Assembly (NCBI RefSeq): GCF_004799755.1
Contig: NZ_SLUB01000006.1
Span: 62,001-126,000, forward strand
Source: Bacillus timonensis
Lineage (GTDB): Bacteria; Bacillota; Bacilli; Bacillales; Bacillaceae_L
Direction of reading: 5' to 3'
DNA: 64,000 bases
In this document: piece by piece, positions 18,188 to 29,215 of the stretch
How positions within the stretch are numbered: the first letter of the stretch is position 1
Layout of the letters: each line of letters opens with the position of its first letter
Made by a program: the position numbers and the translations under genes
The notes under the pieces: generated by a model
Database searches by the model: none
The model's input: the letters and a program-made list of their open reading frames with translations, nothing else
What the model was told of the DNA's origin: nothing

Positions 18188-18232
18188 TCAAAAAAAGCCC
18201 ACCAAGCGGCCTAAGCCAACTCAGTGGGTTCC
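18188..18232 (-). terminator. Terminator after RecC2
   Basis: Minus strand: AACCCACTGAG...CTTGGTGGGC followed by TTTTTT, 5 bases after the recombinase stop. Confidence 0.75.
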
Positions 18233-18236
18233 TTCA

Positions 18237-21200
18237 TTACTTCTTCACCATATAATATTTTCGCTTACTTTGACTATTTGGTATAAAATCCTTCTGCAAC
18301 TTCCCTTCTTCCATCAATGGCAGTACAATGCTCTTTCTGAAATAAGATTCTGAGATCGTCATCTTCGTGTTCATAAAGGCTAGGATTTCTCCCCATCTCC
18401 GTGGTTCCTCACAATATTTCAGTAAGGCAGTTACCTCTGGCCCTTTTAAAAATGCCGCTTGCTTCTCTTTTCGTCTAGCTTGCCTTTCCGCTTTTCTTTT
18501 CATTGAAATCATTTTTTGATAATCTTCATATCTTTCATCCGATGACCACTCTAGACCTAAACTTAATTGGTACACAATCTTACCATCTTTATAGACCGTG
18601 GCTTGCTCGACAAAATGTTCAAAAAGCTCTGTAGGGAATGCTTGGTTGGCTTCATCGTTCAGCCTTTTTATTTGCTTCTTCAGTTCTTTGAATTCATTTC
18701 TATAATGCTCTGCTAGCTTTTTACGGTCAGAGAAGTCTTTCAACTGCTGATGAAGTTTTACTATCTTTTCACTTAGGGCATCCACCCTTTGGTGATCTTG
18801 TCCGTCTTTATGCAGTTCTTCATCTACTGCCTCATATAGTGCTTGATTCAACTGCTCTATCCTTTTTTGCACCTCTGCTTCTTGTTTCAGCTCCTGGGCA
18901 CTTAACTCCGTTTGAGCAATGACCTTTTCTACTTCTTGTTGAAATCTCTCATCTCGTTGAAGCGAGTTTAATAGATTAATAAAGTGCCTTTCGAGATAGT
19001 CCTGGTGAAAACGTTGGGATGAACAGCCGTTCACAGCGTAATATTTCTCCGCCAGCCTACACACCCAACGATTTATTTCTTTGGTTCCGTTGGATCCTCG
19101 TCTTTCCAAACTTCGCTCATAGCCTAATACATTACCGATTCCCCGCAATATAACTTCTCTGTAAAAGACGTATTTTTATTCTGGTCTTTGGAATACCTTT
19201 GGAAGTTCTGCTGCTTAAAGGCTTCGCTGCGTTTGTGAATAATGTTTTGTACCTTCTCCCATTCTTCTGGATCAATAATAGGTTCATGGTGGCCTTCAAT
19301 ATAATACTGAGGTAACTCCCCTGCATTTGGAGCGGTTTTTTCTTCTAATGTGTCCACAGTGATATATTTTTGATAGAGATAATCCCCCTTGTAGACCACA
19401 TTCTGCAGGATTTCCTTCACCGTGCTAAGACCCCAGATCTCTTTTCCTTGTGGGGTGGGGATGCGATCCTGAGTTAACCCTGTAATGATTTGCGTATAAT
19501 TTTTTCCTGCTTGCAAGTCAGCGTAGATGCGACGCACGATTTTAGCTTCTCCTTCATGGATAATCCATTGATAATTTTCTCCCACTTGATAACCATAATT
19601 GGCATTTCCAACTTTTATGATGCCTCGTTCTGCCTGAGCCCTTTTCCCCCATGCAATAGACTTTCCAATGTTGATACTTTCCTCCTGAGCAATGCTTCCG
19701 AAAATCGTAATCATCAATTCACTGTCGGCATCTTCTGTGTGAATGTTCTCTTTCTCAAAAAATATGTGAACGGGTTTAGGGAGAGATTTCAATAAACGAA
19801 TCGTCTTCAATGTTTCTAAAGTATTCCGGCTAAATCTTGAAATGCTCTTACAAAGGATTAAATCAATATTTCCTCGGATGCATTCATCTATCATTTTTTT
19901 GAAATCCATCCTGTTTTTTAGCGACTTTCCAGATATCCCTTCATCCGCAAATATCCCTGCAAATTCATATTTAGGGTCTTTAAGAATTAAATACGTATAG
20001 TATGCGACCTGAGTTTTGTAACTGGTAAGCTGCTCTTCCCGGTCAGTCGATACTCCACAATAAGCGGCAGTTCTAAGTGGTTTTGTAACCGGTTGGGCTG
20101 TGGGGGAGGAAGGATGTTTACGCAAATCTTTTTCAATCGTCTTCAACAAGTTATTCTCTTTTCTTGGTTCAATTTTAATGACTTCTCTTTCCACAATGGC
20201 TTGCATAATTTCTTCACTCCTTTCCTTCAATTGTCCATCCGCATCAATGACCTGATATATCGGCTCGAGCTCTTTATGCTTTTGTATTTCAGGAATCCTA
20301 TCCTTCTTTGGATTCTTGGGCATTTCTCCTACGGTGATTTCTGTGCCATCTACCCATTCGATGTGATAATCATTGGATGAATAAATCTCCACTCCCATCA
20401 CCCAAGCCCTAAGCTGGTCAATCGTCACTGTTTCTAGAAACTCCTCTACATTCTGTACCGTATTAAGCCAACTTAACGTTTGATTGCGATACGGACGGTC
20501 ATCTTCAATTCTGGCAATATGTTCTTCAAACGCTTTGTACTCTTGTTCTAACTTGGCCAGATCTCCCTTCCCTTCTTTCGCTAACTCCAGTTCAGTCATC
20601 CACTTTAATCGATGAAACTCAAAGTGATCTTTTTGATTAACCTCCTGAAGCACCTTTTCAGACTGTTCAAGAATAAGAAGATTACTTACATCAAACCTTT
20701 GTAGGAACCCTTTAATCAACATCTCTCTCAAACGATCTTCTCTAATGGAAGAGAAATCACAGACGCCAATATCACTCGCCTGACACTTCCAATAGTTCAC
20801 CCCTCTAGTTGGATAATTGCTCAAACGATATCCACAACGGTGACAGTTCATTCTTCCTGATAGAGAATGTTTATGCCCCTTTGGCCCTGTGTACTTCCTC
20901 TTGGGCTTGAGTTCCTCCAAACGTTTCTGTGTCTGGTCAAATACCTCCAAACTGATAATGGGAGGGTGGCAGTTTTCGATGGCAATTTCATCTCTAATAT
21001 GTTTAGTGGTTTTATTCGTAAAAATATCTTTTGTCCGAACCCTTGTCAGTTTGTTTCCGGTATAAGTCACGTTCGTTAGAATGTGTTTTACTGTCGACCC
21101 TCTCCATAGGTCTTTTCCAACCGACGTTTTTACTCCTTGTTGCATCAGTTCACGGGCAATATCAGCCATGGACATCCCTTGTAAAAACCAGTCAAAGATT

Positions 21201-21838
21201 AGGCGAATAATTACTGCGCCCTCTTCATTAATTTGAAGGGTGTTCCTTCCATCACTTTTCACCACATCATAACCGAGCATTTTGTTGTATCGAGGAATGC
21301 CTTTCTTGAAGTTCTTTTCATATCCCCACCTGGTTGAGGTAGAAATAGTTTCGACTTCTTCTTGGGCGAGTGCTGCATAAGTACTCAAAAGAAATTTATT
21401 GTACTCGATGGATGTATCAATATGTTCTTTTTCAAAATAAATTCCCACCTTCAACGCATTCAGCTTTTCAACAATCGAAAGCAGCTCTTGGGCATTTCGT
21501 GACAGACGAGAGACATTCTTGGTCAAGATAAAATCGACTCTTCCTTCCTCACAATGGCGAAGTAACCGTTGCAATCCCCGCTGGCCCTTGGCACTGGTTC
21601 CACTTGTTCCGTTATCAACATAAACACCGACAAACTTCCAATTGGGTTTTCCTCGAATCAGATGGGTATAGTGGCTCACCTGATTTTCAAGTGATCGTAA
21701 TTGTTCATCCAAAGTAGTGCTAACCCGGCAATAAGCAGCAACCTTCACTTGCCTATCCCCTATTAATGGACTTTCTTCTTGTGCTTTGACTGGATCCCAT
21801 AATGTACGGACCCACAATCCTTTTTGCAATTCATCCAA
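18237..21838 (-). pseudogene. RecC2: fused double serine recombinase with frameshift (unit 2)
   Basis: The same double architecture as RecC1, but interrupted. The upstream frame (to 19124) ends in LYCGESVMY and the downstream frame (18237-19148) resumes as GNVLGYERSLERRG. RecC5 reads LYCGECGNVLGYERS here, so one base is missing near 19133, inside the second zinc ribbon. The second catalytic motif is AAYCGVST instead of AAYCRVST, losing the invariant active-site arginine. The first half keeps AAYCRVST and SRLSRN. The second-half lineage marker is ENIHTEDADSE, matching RecC5 almost exactly. Start is taken as the TTG at 21836-21838 after AAGGGG. Probably inactive in its second half. Confidence 0.85.
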
Positions 21839-21953
21839 TACAAAAACCCCTTCCCAATAAGTGATAATGGTTCGTGTCCATCTATCACTCACATCCCGTA
21901 AAGGTTCAAGTCCTTTTTTCGGGTGGAAAGAGGTTTATGTTTATTCTAATAGA

Positions 21954-23115
21954 TTAAGCTTTTTTCTTTTTAGGTGTCTTGCGTTCTCTGGCGCAGATGG
22001 TCCGCTTTACCCCGCATTTAAATTGAAATTCGACCATCCGCTCTTTGTAGATAATTCCCCGCTCAATGGTACTTTTGAAAAGCTTCACATCAAAGTCCTT
22101 TAGCTTTTCTGTTGTTTCTAGAATATCTATAAGGGATTGCAATTGCTTTTCTAAATAAAGTTGCTCCTGCATATTATCCTCTAAGCTGTCCCGCTCCTGT
22201 TGGAGAATTTCCTGTTCATAGATGAGATGCCTTAATGTTGCGTCGTAGATGGCATCGTTAGTGGTTGAACCCTTTGCAGCCAGGTCGCTGATCCGGTCCG
22301 CCACTGCCTCGATTTGGGTATTCAGTTCACCCAGCCGCTGTTGTTCCGAAGGTGAAAGAGAAGCTTTTGTGATAACTTGTTTGGCTTCTTCTATTACTTC
22401 GTCCGGATGTTCCTTCATCTCCCTCATGATTTTCATAAATGCATTTTCAAGGTCTGTCTCATGAACATAGCTCGTTTTGCAGTCCGTGTAGTCTGGGTCT
22501 CGTCCTGCGGTCACTCGGCATTGCCAAGCAGAAATGTAATACTTCTCTCCTTTCCTCGATGAAGTCATACGTCTTCTTATGGCTGGTCTTCCACATTCCC
22601 CACAATAGAACTGATTAGAAAATGGGCTGACACTACTAAAGTGTTGGCGATATTTTTCATCGGGATCCTTCATCATCAGCCTTCGCCTTTTCATTTCTTG
22701 TTGAACTGCTTCAAAAGTTTCTTCACTAATAATCGCAGGGTGGGTATTCTTCACAAAATACTGTGGTTGAATATCGTTGTTGCGAACGCGTTTGTGAGAT
22801 AAAAAGTCGATAGTGACTGTTTTCTGTGCTAAACAATGACCTTGGTACTTTTCCTGTCTTAAGATTTTATAAACCGAATCTCCCGTCCACGTTTTATTTC
22901 CCTTTCCTGTCTTTATTCCATCTCTCATTAAACCTTTAGCAATGCTTGGACACCCTTTTCCTTCTAAATACTCTCGAAATATTCGTCTGACCACTTCAGC
23001 TTGTTCCTCGTTAATCACAATTTCTCCGTCTTCATCGGTATCATAGCCCAAGAAGAAGGTGGTCGGCATGTGTACGATACCTTGTTGGAATCGCTTCTGT
23101 ACACCCCATTTTGTG
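21954..23115 (-). pseudogene. RecB2: serine recombinase, 5' end lost at the unit 3 terminus
   Basis: Very similar to RecB6 over the recombinase domain, zinc ribbon (YCGECGRPAIRRRM) and coiled tail, ending ARERKTPKKKKA. Homology to RecB6 stops at 23115, after the codons for KWGVQKRFQQG, and the next base begins a different terminus (class 3). The whole catalytic domain is missing. The ATG at 23069 is internal to the original gene and not a credible start. Confidence 0.85.
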
Positions 23116-23215
23116 CCCCATGATACGAGTTAGATAAAAAATCTAGGGATAGACTTAGATAAAATTGAAATCGCTAAATATAGATAAAAATCGGCATTTT
23201 TTATCTAACCATAGT
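23116..23215. other. Island terminus, class 3 (unit 3, inserted in recB2)
   Basis: Begins CCCCATGATACG with TAGATAAAAAATC at the same offset as GGATAAAAATAC in classes 1 and 2, keeping C-x-CC-x-TGA at the outer end. TAGATAAAA recurs at about 23132, 23155 and 23180, and inverted TTATCTAACC at 23204. This divergent terminus belongs to the unit with the divergent recombinases. Confidence 0.6.
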
Positions 23216-23271
23216 AACTATTCAGCACTTTTGAAGAGTATGGCTGTTAGATAAATGAAAAATGACCAAAA

Positions 23272-23311
23272 CAAAAAAGCCCACCACCTATTATTAAGGT
23301 AATGAGCTATT
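23272..23311 (-). terminator. Terminator after the TOPRIM gene
   Basis: Minus strand: AGCTCATTACCT...AGGTGGTGGGCT, a 12-pair stem with four G-U pairs, then TTTTT. Confidence 0.75.
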
Positions 23312-23354
23312 ATAGATCCGGTTCTTTCATACTATATTTATATTATTTTAAAAC

Positions 23355-24089
23355 TCATAATTCCGAAGTCTTTAACTCTATAAAATTAAACATCAATGGG
23401 ACATTTGTTGAACGTTGTAAGGATTTTATCCCTTGCGATATAAAGGTCCAACTAGCTATATATTGCTCATTATAACCTTCAGCATCCGTATCAGGCATAA
23501 ATTGCAATAGATACTCTTCTAATGGTAAAGCTAAGTCATCTAGAAATGCTTCTATATTATCAACTTTTGTTTCTGAAGACGGATTGGGGTCATCAAAAAT
23601 TACATGCTCTAAATTTCTAGAAAAATAGAACATTTGATAATTGTATTTGTTAGAAACAATACTACTCACTGAATTCATAGTGCGAATATTTCTACTTCTA
23701 ATATCATTTCGGTTCAGTATATTATTCTTTTGTGCTTCCGTTGAAACACTAATGCAATTATTTTGGTAATAAGTTAGAGCTTCTTGCTGGTTATCTACAA
23801 GGACATTATCTTCAGGAATTAAACAACCATCTGTATCAACTATATGAATAACAGCTAATATGTCTGACTGCTTAAACTTTCTCTTTATTAAAACTTCTTT
23901 TACTATTTCCCCAATAACATCCTTGATAGGTTTCCCTTGTTTTTTTATGTCATATAAAATATCACCACGTTGGGGTTCAAAGCGAATTTCATGGTCTTTA
24001 AAAAGCTCTCTTAGACGATCTATGAGTAAAGTTTCGTCGCTTTCTCCTTCAACAATTAAAAGCACTACTTTTTTTCTATTCTTCGCCAT
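23355..24089 (-). CDS. TOPRIM-like nuclease partner of an AAA ATPase (AbiL/PARIS-type pair)
   Basis: 244 residues. The N-terminus KKVVLLIVEGESDETLLIDRL carries the TOPRIM glutamate (VEGESDE, near residue 14), and VIHIVDTDGCL near residue 88 supplies the DxD metal motif. This is the core of OLD-like and DUF4435-like nucleases. The gene overlaps the upstream AAA ATPase by 14 bases. An AAA ATPase plus a small TOPRIM protein is the plan of PARIS (AriA/AriB), RloAB-like and AbiL-like abortive-infection systems; which one cannot be decided by eye. Expected role: latent nuclease released when the ATPase senses infection. Confidence 0.72.
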   Translation of the reverse strand: MAKNRKKVVLLIVEGESDETLLIDRLRELFKDHEIRFEPQRGDILYDIKKQGKPIKDVIGEIVKEVLIKRKFKQSDILAVIHIVDTDGCLIPEDNVLVDNQQEALTYYQNNCISVSTEAQKNNILNRNDIRSRNIRTMNSVSSIVSNKYNYQMFYFSRNLEHVIFDDPNPSSETKVDNIEAFLDDLALPLEEYLLQFMPDTDAEGYNEQYIASWTFISQGIKSLQRSTNVPLMFNFIELKTSEL

Positions 24090-25410
24090 TTATCTTACCT
24101 GCTTTTCTAAACGACTTTTTTATGTCGTACAAGTCTGTTTCGCCATAAATAGGTTCATCTTGTCCGCCAAGTTGCACTGCACGTAAATAGATATCGCGTG
24201 CATTATTTAACTTTTTAACACCTTTTAATTGGAGATAGCGATCCTCTTCATTAAGAGTCGTAAACCATAAATTACGAATAGGAAGAACTTCCAAGATTCG
24301 TAAATTGTGTGATGTGAAAAACAATTGTCCTTGCCCATTCTCACTTATTACTTCTAATAATTCGCCTAATAAATATTCGAAAATACCTGCATCTAGTTCA
24401 TCAATTACTACACATGCATTAGGATTATTGTACACTGCTATTAATGTGCTAAGAATTGAAATTATTTTTATAACCCCAGATGATTCACTTCTTAAAGGTA
24501 GTTCAATACTTCCTTTGGTAGATAAAAACTCGAAGCGGATACCATCTATTCCATTATCCATTTTTTCTTGATGAATTTTTCTAATTTTAATTTGAAGACC
24601 AGGTATGATAGTTTTAAGAACAACATTCGTTTGTTCAATAACTTTTTGAATTGTATCAAATAGCGGAGGTGGTAAAACCATTGTATCACTTAACTCATAC
24701 GGTATACTCCCTCGTATATTTTCAACATGTACGTTAAATGGCATGACTATATTTGCTATTAATAATCCAGATTGGATTTGATCAATTACGTGAAAGTCTC
24801 TATTGAAATCTACCAAAAGATTGTTCATTATTTCAGTTTCTATTTCATTTAAAAAATAATCATATACTTCTCTTAATTCTTCTCTAAAAATAAACGAGGT
24901 GGCATTATCGTTTGCCATTCTATTTGCTACCATTACTGTTACTCTAATATCCTCATTCATTGATTTTATCTTTTGATTTCTAATGGAAATTTCCTGATTA
25001 TTTTTGTAGAAAATATCTTTAAATCGTTTCTTGCTTATATTTTCTCTATAGGAGACTTTTTCTTTTATTACTTGTAGCTTATCTTTTCCTTTACTTATTG
25101 AAACTTCATATTTTACGAAAAACTCTCCAAGATAATTTTTAATTATTAGATCAAAGGACAAGTCAATGAACTCTTCATTAAAGTATAATAAATGCTTAGA
25201 TAGTTCCGGCAGTTTCCTCGTGTCTAATAAAAGCTTTAATAGATTAAATGCTTCGACAATTGCAGTCTTTCCAGATCCATTTTGCCCGTAGAAACCTATT
25301 ACATCGGCAGCAGTTAGGTTATCAAAGGTTGAATTTGTACTGAAATTTCCCCTTTTAACATTTTTTAAATTTTTCACTTCAACATTTGTAACTCTAATAA
25401 TACTCGACAT
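24076..25410 (-). CDS. AAA family ATPase (SMC/AAA_15-like), sensor of a two-gene defence system
   Basis: 444 residues with a good AGGAGG ribosome binding site. Walker A is VIGFYGQNGSGKTAIVEAF (near residue 42); Walker B is CVVIDELDAGIFEYLLGEL (near 337), followed by the switch histidine TSHNLRILE. The middle is a helical insertion of about 250 residues. This is the ABC/SMC-like AAA class used by RloA, AbiL, PARIS AriA and OLD family proteins. It overlaps the TOPRIM gene downstream. The ligand-sensing part would be the insertion. Confidence 0.8.
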   Translation of the reverse strand: MSSIIRVTNVEVKNLKNVKRGNFSTNSTFDNLTAADVIGFYGQNGSGKTAIVEAFNLLKLLLDTRKLPELSKHLLYFNEEFIDLSFDLIIKNYLGEFFVKYEVSISKGKDKLQVIKEKVSYRENISKKRFKDIFYKNNQEISIRNQKIKSMNEDIRVTVMVANRMANDNATSFIFREELREVYDYFLNEIETEIMNNLLVDFNRDFHVIDQIQSGLLIANIVMPFNVHVENIRGSIPYELSDTMVLPPPLFDTIQKVIEQTNVVLKTIIPGLQIKIRKIHQEKMDNGIDGIRFEFLSTKGSIELPLRSESSGVIKIISILSTLIAVYNNPNACVVIDELDAGIFEYLLGELLEVISENGQGQLFFTSHNLRILEVLPIRNLWFTTLNEEDRYLQLKGVKKLNNARDIYLRAVQLGGQDEPIYGETDLYDIKKSFRKAGKINGEE

Positions 25411-25454
25411 ATCGTTTCCTCCTAGGATCTTATAACTTTTATGTCTTTCAAAAA

Positions 25455-25482
25455 ATTATATCACACAAAATTTTACTTATAA
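25455..25482 (-). promoter_or_regulatory. Probable promoter of the AAA/TOPRIM operon
   Basis: TGATATAAT (extended -10, TATAAT at 25455-25460 on the minus strand) lies about 45 bases before the AAA start; the -35 is weak. The rest of 25411-25663 is AT-rich and gene-free. Confidence 0.4.
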
Positions 25483-25662
25483 ATAATTTTGTTTAAATTT
25501 TTACCCAAATACACTTTAAATTAATAATATTTGATAACTATTAAATAAAATAGACAATTTTTAATCATTTTATTCAATAACACCTCTTTTGGTGTGGTTT
25601 TTTTAATTTTGGTTTAAATTAATTTCTGATGGCAGTTTTATTATGTGAATGTTAAATAAAAA

Positions 25663-25718
25663 ACAAAAACCCACCAAGTAGCCATCTAAAACCTAGACGC
25701 TAACTCGGCGGGTTGCTT
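25663..25718 (-). terminator. Terminator after RecD3
   Basis: Minus strand: AACCCGCCGAGTTAGC...GCTACTTGGTGGGTT followed by TTTGTTTTTTATTT, 9 bases after the stop at 25727. Confidence 0.7.
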
Positions 25719-25726
25719 GTTTCCCG

Positions 25727-28700
25727 TTATTTTTTTTTCTTCCGTTTTCTTTTCACCTTTAGTTTGTAGGAGCATTTTTCTTCCAGATATGCTTCCCATT
25801 CAACACCTAACTTTAATTGATATACAATTCGACCATCTGAGTGAATAACTCCACTTTCTACAATCCGTTCAAATAAGTCCGCCCGGAAAGGGATACGTTG
25901 TTTTAGAGGATTGAAATCATCTATTTCATGTAGTTCATTCACCAACCACTCGAATTCTGCTTGATATTTTGCAGCCAGTTCCTGTCGTTCTTCATATGCA
26001 TCTAACTGATTTTTTAACTTCACAATTTCATTCGTTAATGCCTCAACCCGCTTAGTATCCTGCCCAGCTTGATTAAGCTCTTCATCAACAGCCTCATAGA
26101 GTTCCTGATTAAGTTGTTCCATTGTAGCTTCTATTTCTTTCACTTCGGCAAGTTCTTCTGTTGTAAGGTTGGTCTTCTCAATAACCGCTCTTATCTTTTG
26201 TTCTAGAAGATCCTCAGATTTCATGACCATCAAAGCACTCATAAAGTTATGCTCCAAATACTCCTCACGAAAACTTGGGGCTAAACATGTGGCTGAGAAG
26301 TTTTTTCCTGCCGCTGCACGACAACGCCAATAGTGTCTAGCTTTCCTCTTGTTTGAATTCTTTTGATCCGTATAATACGTGTGCAGACCCATCACTCCCC
26401 CGCATTCACCGCATCGGAAAACTTGACGAAATGGATGTGGAGCGTTGACTGAGGAACGGGTTGTTTGAGGTTGGTTCGATTTTCGGATGGTTTGGACCTT
26501 CTCCCAATCTTCCGGTGTAATAATAGCTGGATGATGGTCCTCAATATAATATTGGGGCAGTTCCCCTTGGTTAACTACTTGTTTTCTCGTAAATGGATCT
26601 TTCACATAGGTTTGTTGGTAAAGTATGCAACCTTTGTAAACGGGCGATGCTAAGATTTTCCCTACCGTGTTTGGATGCCAATATCTATTTCCGTTGGCAG
26701 TTTCAATACCATCCTCGCTTAACTCTCGAGCAATACGCCCGATACTTTTTCCTGCTGCGTAAGATTCATACATTCGCTTCACCACAGCCGCTTGTTTTGG
26801 CTCAATGCACCAATTCTTACGTTCATCAGCAATATATCCATACGGGAATCGGCTTGGCCTTACAATCCCTATTTCTGCTAACTTCTGCTTTCCCCACTGA
26901 CTACTGGTTCCCACATTGATTGCTTCTTCTTGAGCCATACTACTAAGAACTGTTAACATTAAATCACTATCTTTATCGGCTGTATGAATATTCTCGCGTT
27001 CAAAATGTACGTAGACTGGTGGATTCAGCGACTTCAACATCCTCACATAATACAAAGCGTCGACCGTATTCCTTGTAAACCTTGATATAGACTTGGTCAA
27101 AATTTGATCAACTTTTCCTTGCTTACACTTTTGCATCAAACGATTAAACTCTGTTCGGTTTTTGGTTTGTGTCCCTGATAATCCTCTGTCCGCAAAAATG
27201 CCAGCAAAGCTCATCTCAGGATTTTTTAAAATTAAATAAGTGTAGTACGCGACTTGTGATTCCAGACTAATTTGTTGAGCATCCTGTTCTGTTGAAACCC
27301 TACAATAACTAGCCGTTCTGAGCGTTTGTTGTTTCGTTTGCGTTTGAAGCGACTGTTCAACCTTCCACATGTTCTTTTGTTCTTTTTTAATTTGCTTTGT
27401 TAAACTAACATGCGATGTTGAATTCGCTTCTCTTTTGATGGGTGCAACAAGCACATCACCATCCTCCTTCCCTTCAAGATCGATTCCTGTTTGTGTAGAT
27501 TTTTCTTTTCTCTTTTGATTCCTCAAGGTTCTTGGTGGTTCAGGCATAGGACCTTCACCAACCTTTGTCTCTTCTTGGTCAAACCAATGAACAATAAACG
27601 TATCTTTCGAATAAATGGTCATGTTCACGACCCATGCTCGGAAATAATCAATAGTGGCTTTCTCAAAAAATTCATCTAGAGATTGGAGGCTTTTCATCCA
27701 TGAGAGGGCTTTTTCTCGATAGGGTCTATCTTCTTCTATTTTTTTGACGTACCTTTCAAAGTGAAAAAACTCCTCTTCTAGCTGATGTTTTTTATTTACA
27801 ATACCATCCAGTTCTTTTTCTGGTGCTACTTTCTCTTCTTCTTTAACAAGGCGTATGTCGCTAAAATATAGTAATCTTCGATGTTCTAAATAGTCATGTT
27901 CATGGAGTCGCTTCATCGGATAAAAAATGTCCCTTAGCGCTATAGAGTCACTGCTAAAGCGTTCTTCAAAGGCTTTTTTTATCATGGAAAGAATCTCTGA
28001 CTCATACATTTTAGTAGAATCACACATCCCACTTTTACTCATTCTGCAACGCCAACAAGGTGTCGCATAGTCGGTTAAGAACTGATAATTACATCCGCAT
28101 ATCCCACACATGACTCGTCCTGATAACGACCGGAAGTCTGCTTTTTTATTTTTCTCTTTACGCTCTGTTGGTTTAAACCGTTTTTGCACTTCCTCAAACA
28201 TGGATGGGTCAATAATAGCTGGATGGCTATTTTCAATGTAATAGCTCGGTACATCATTGGGTTTTCCATTGTCCAGAATGCTAGTAGTGTGAAAGTAGGC
28301 AAATCGATTTCCGGTGTATGCTACATTGGTTAGTATCTTTTTAACAACTGACCCATCCCAAATCGTGCCTCCTTTAGAGGTTTGAATCCCTTCTTGCATC
28401 AAATAACGTGCAATTTCATTAAGTGCTGCTCCATCAAGAAATAATTCATAGATCTTCTTGACTACCCCAGCTTCTTCTTCATCAACGCTGATATGCGTCT
28501 TTTTTTGTTGATAGGTAACGTGGTATCCAAGAATTCTTTCAAACTTCGGTGAGCCTCTCAATGCTCTTTTCTCATAACCCCAACTAACATTATGCGAGAG
28601 CGTTTCCACCTCATTTTGAGCAAGTGCTGCATAGGTCGCCAGTAAAAACTCGTTAAATTCCTTGGAGGTATCAAGGTTTTCTTTTTGAAAATATAAACCT

Positions 28701-29101
28701 ACTTTAAGTTCTTGTAGCTCTTTCACTACCTCAATAAGTTCTTTTACATTCCGGGAAAATCTAGAAATACTTTTCGTGACAATGTAATCGATTTTTCCTT
28801 CCCTACAATGTCGCAACAAACGCTTGAGACCAAATCTATTTTTCATTTTGGTGCCAGAGACACCTTCATCGTAATAAATGGATACCAATCTGAATTGTGG
28901 CTTCGTTTGAATAAAGCGTGTAAAGTAATCAATTTGATTTTCTAACGACTGCAATTGCGTACTGATCTTTTTGCTAGTTCTTGCATAAGCTGCCACCCGG
29001 ATCGTGTTTCGTTCCGATTCTATTAAGCTTTCCTTTTCCTGAATTAATGGCTTCCACAGAACCTCATTCCATTCATAATCTTTTAGAATGTCCTTCGACA
29101 A
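25727..29101 (-). CDS. RecD3: divergent fused double serine recombinase (unit 3)
   Basis: About 1,124 residues, equivalent to RecC by position and build but clearly diverged. First half: AAYARTSKK with catalytic Ser, SRFSRN, recombinase domain (GYHVTYQQKKTHISVDEEEAGVVKKIY) and zinc ribbon CGICGCNYQF...CWRC. Second half: ASYCRVSTEQDAQQ, SRFTRN, ENIHTADKDSD, recombinase domain, zinc ribbon CGECGGVMG...WRC. It ends in a run of Lys/Arg and lacks the last 80 residues found in RecC. Start TTG at 29099-29101 is chosen because AAAGGGG lies 9 bases upstream, as in the paralogues; a TTG at 29107 is too close to it. Both halves keep their catalytic residues. Confidence 0.88.
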   Translation of the reverse strand: MSKDILKDYEWNEVLWKPLIQEKESLIESERNTIRVAAYARTSKKISTQLQSLENQIDYFTRFIQTKPQFRLVSIYYDEGVSGTKMKNRFGLKRLLRHCREGKIDYIVTKSISRFSRNVKELIEVVKELQELKVGLYFQKENLDTSKEFNEFLLATYAALAQNEVETLSHNVSWGYEKRALRGSPKFERILGYHVTYQQKKTHISVDEEEAGVVKKIYELFLDGAALNEIARYLMQEGIQTSKGGTIWDGSVVKKILTNVAYTGNRFAYFHTTSILDNGKPNDVPSYYIENSHPAIIDPSMFEEVQKRFKPTERKEKNKKADFRSLSGRVMCGICGCNYQFLTDYATPCWRCRMSKSGMCDSTKMYESEILSMIKKAFEERFSSDSIALRDIFYPMKRLHEHDYLEHRRLLYFSDIRLVKEEEKVAPEKELDGIVNKKHQLEEEFFHFERYVKKIEEDRPYREKALSWMKSLQSLDEFFEKATIDYFRAWVVNMTIYSKDTFIVHWFDQEETKVGEGPMPEPPRTLRNQKRKEKSTQTGIDLEGKEDGDVLVAPIKREANSTSHVSLTKQIKKEQKNMWKVEQSLQTQTKQQTLRTASYCRVSTEQDAQQISLESQVAYYTYLILKNPEMSFAGIFADRGLSGTQTKNRTEFNRLMQKCKQGKVDQILTKSISRFTRNTVDALYYVRMLKSLNPPVYVHFERENIHTADKDSDLMLTVLSSMAQEEAINVGTSSQWGKQKLAEIGIVRPSRFPYGYIADERKNWCIEPKQAAVVKRMYESYAAGKSIGRIARELSEDGIETANGNRYWHPNTVGKILASPVYKGCILYQQTYVKDPFTRKQVVNQGELPQYYIEDHHPAIITPEDWEKVQTIRKSNQPQTTRSSVNAPHPFRQVFRCGECGGVMGLHTYYTDQKNSNKRKARHYWRCRAAAGKNFSATCLAPSFREEYLEHNFMSALMVMKSEDLLEQKIRAVIEKTNLTTEELAEVKEIEATMEQLNQELYEAVDEELNQAGQDTKRVEALTNEIVKLKNQLDAYEERQELAAKYQAEFEWLVNELHEIDDFNPLKQRIPFRADLFERIVESGVIHSDGRIVYQLKLGVEWEAYLEEKCSYKLKVKRKRKKKK

Positions 29102-29215
29102 ACACAAAAACCCCTTTCCTTTTACAAGAATTGTGATGTTCCTTCATCTGTTGAAGGTATGTTATCTATCACTCATACTCGATAAAAGTTCAAGGGGTTT
29201 ATTTCTAGTAGAATT

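Noticed and set aside
19124-19148. Programmed frameshifting in RecC2
   Set aside because: No slippery sequence is present at the site, and RecC5 shows the unshifted ancestral reading; a simple one-base loss explains it.
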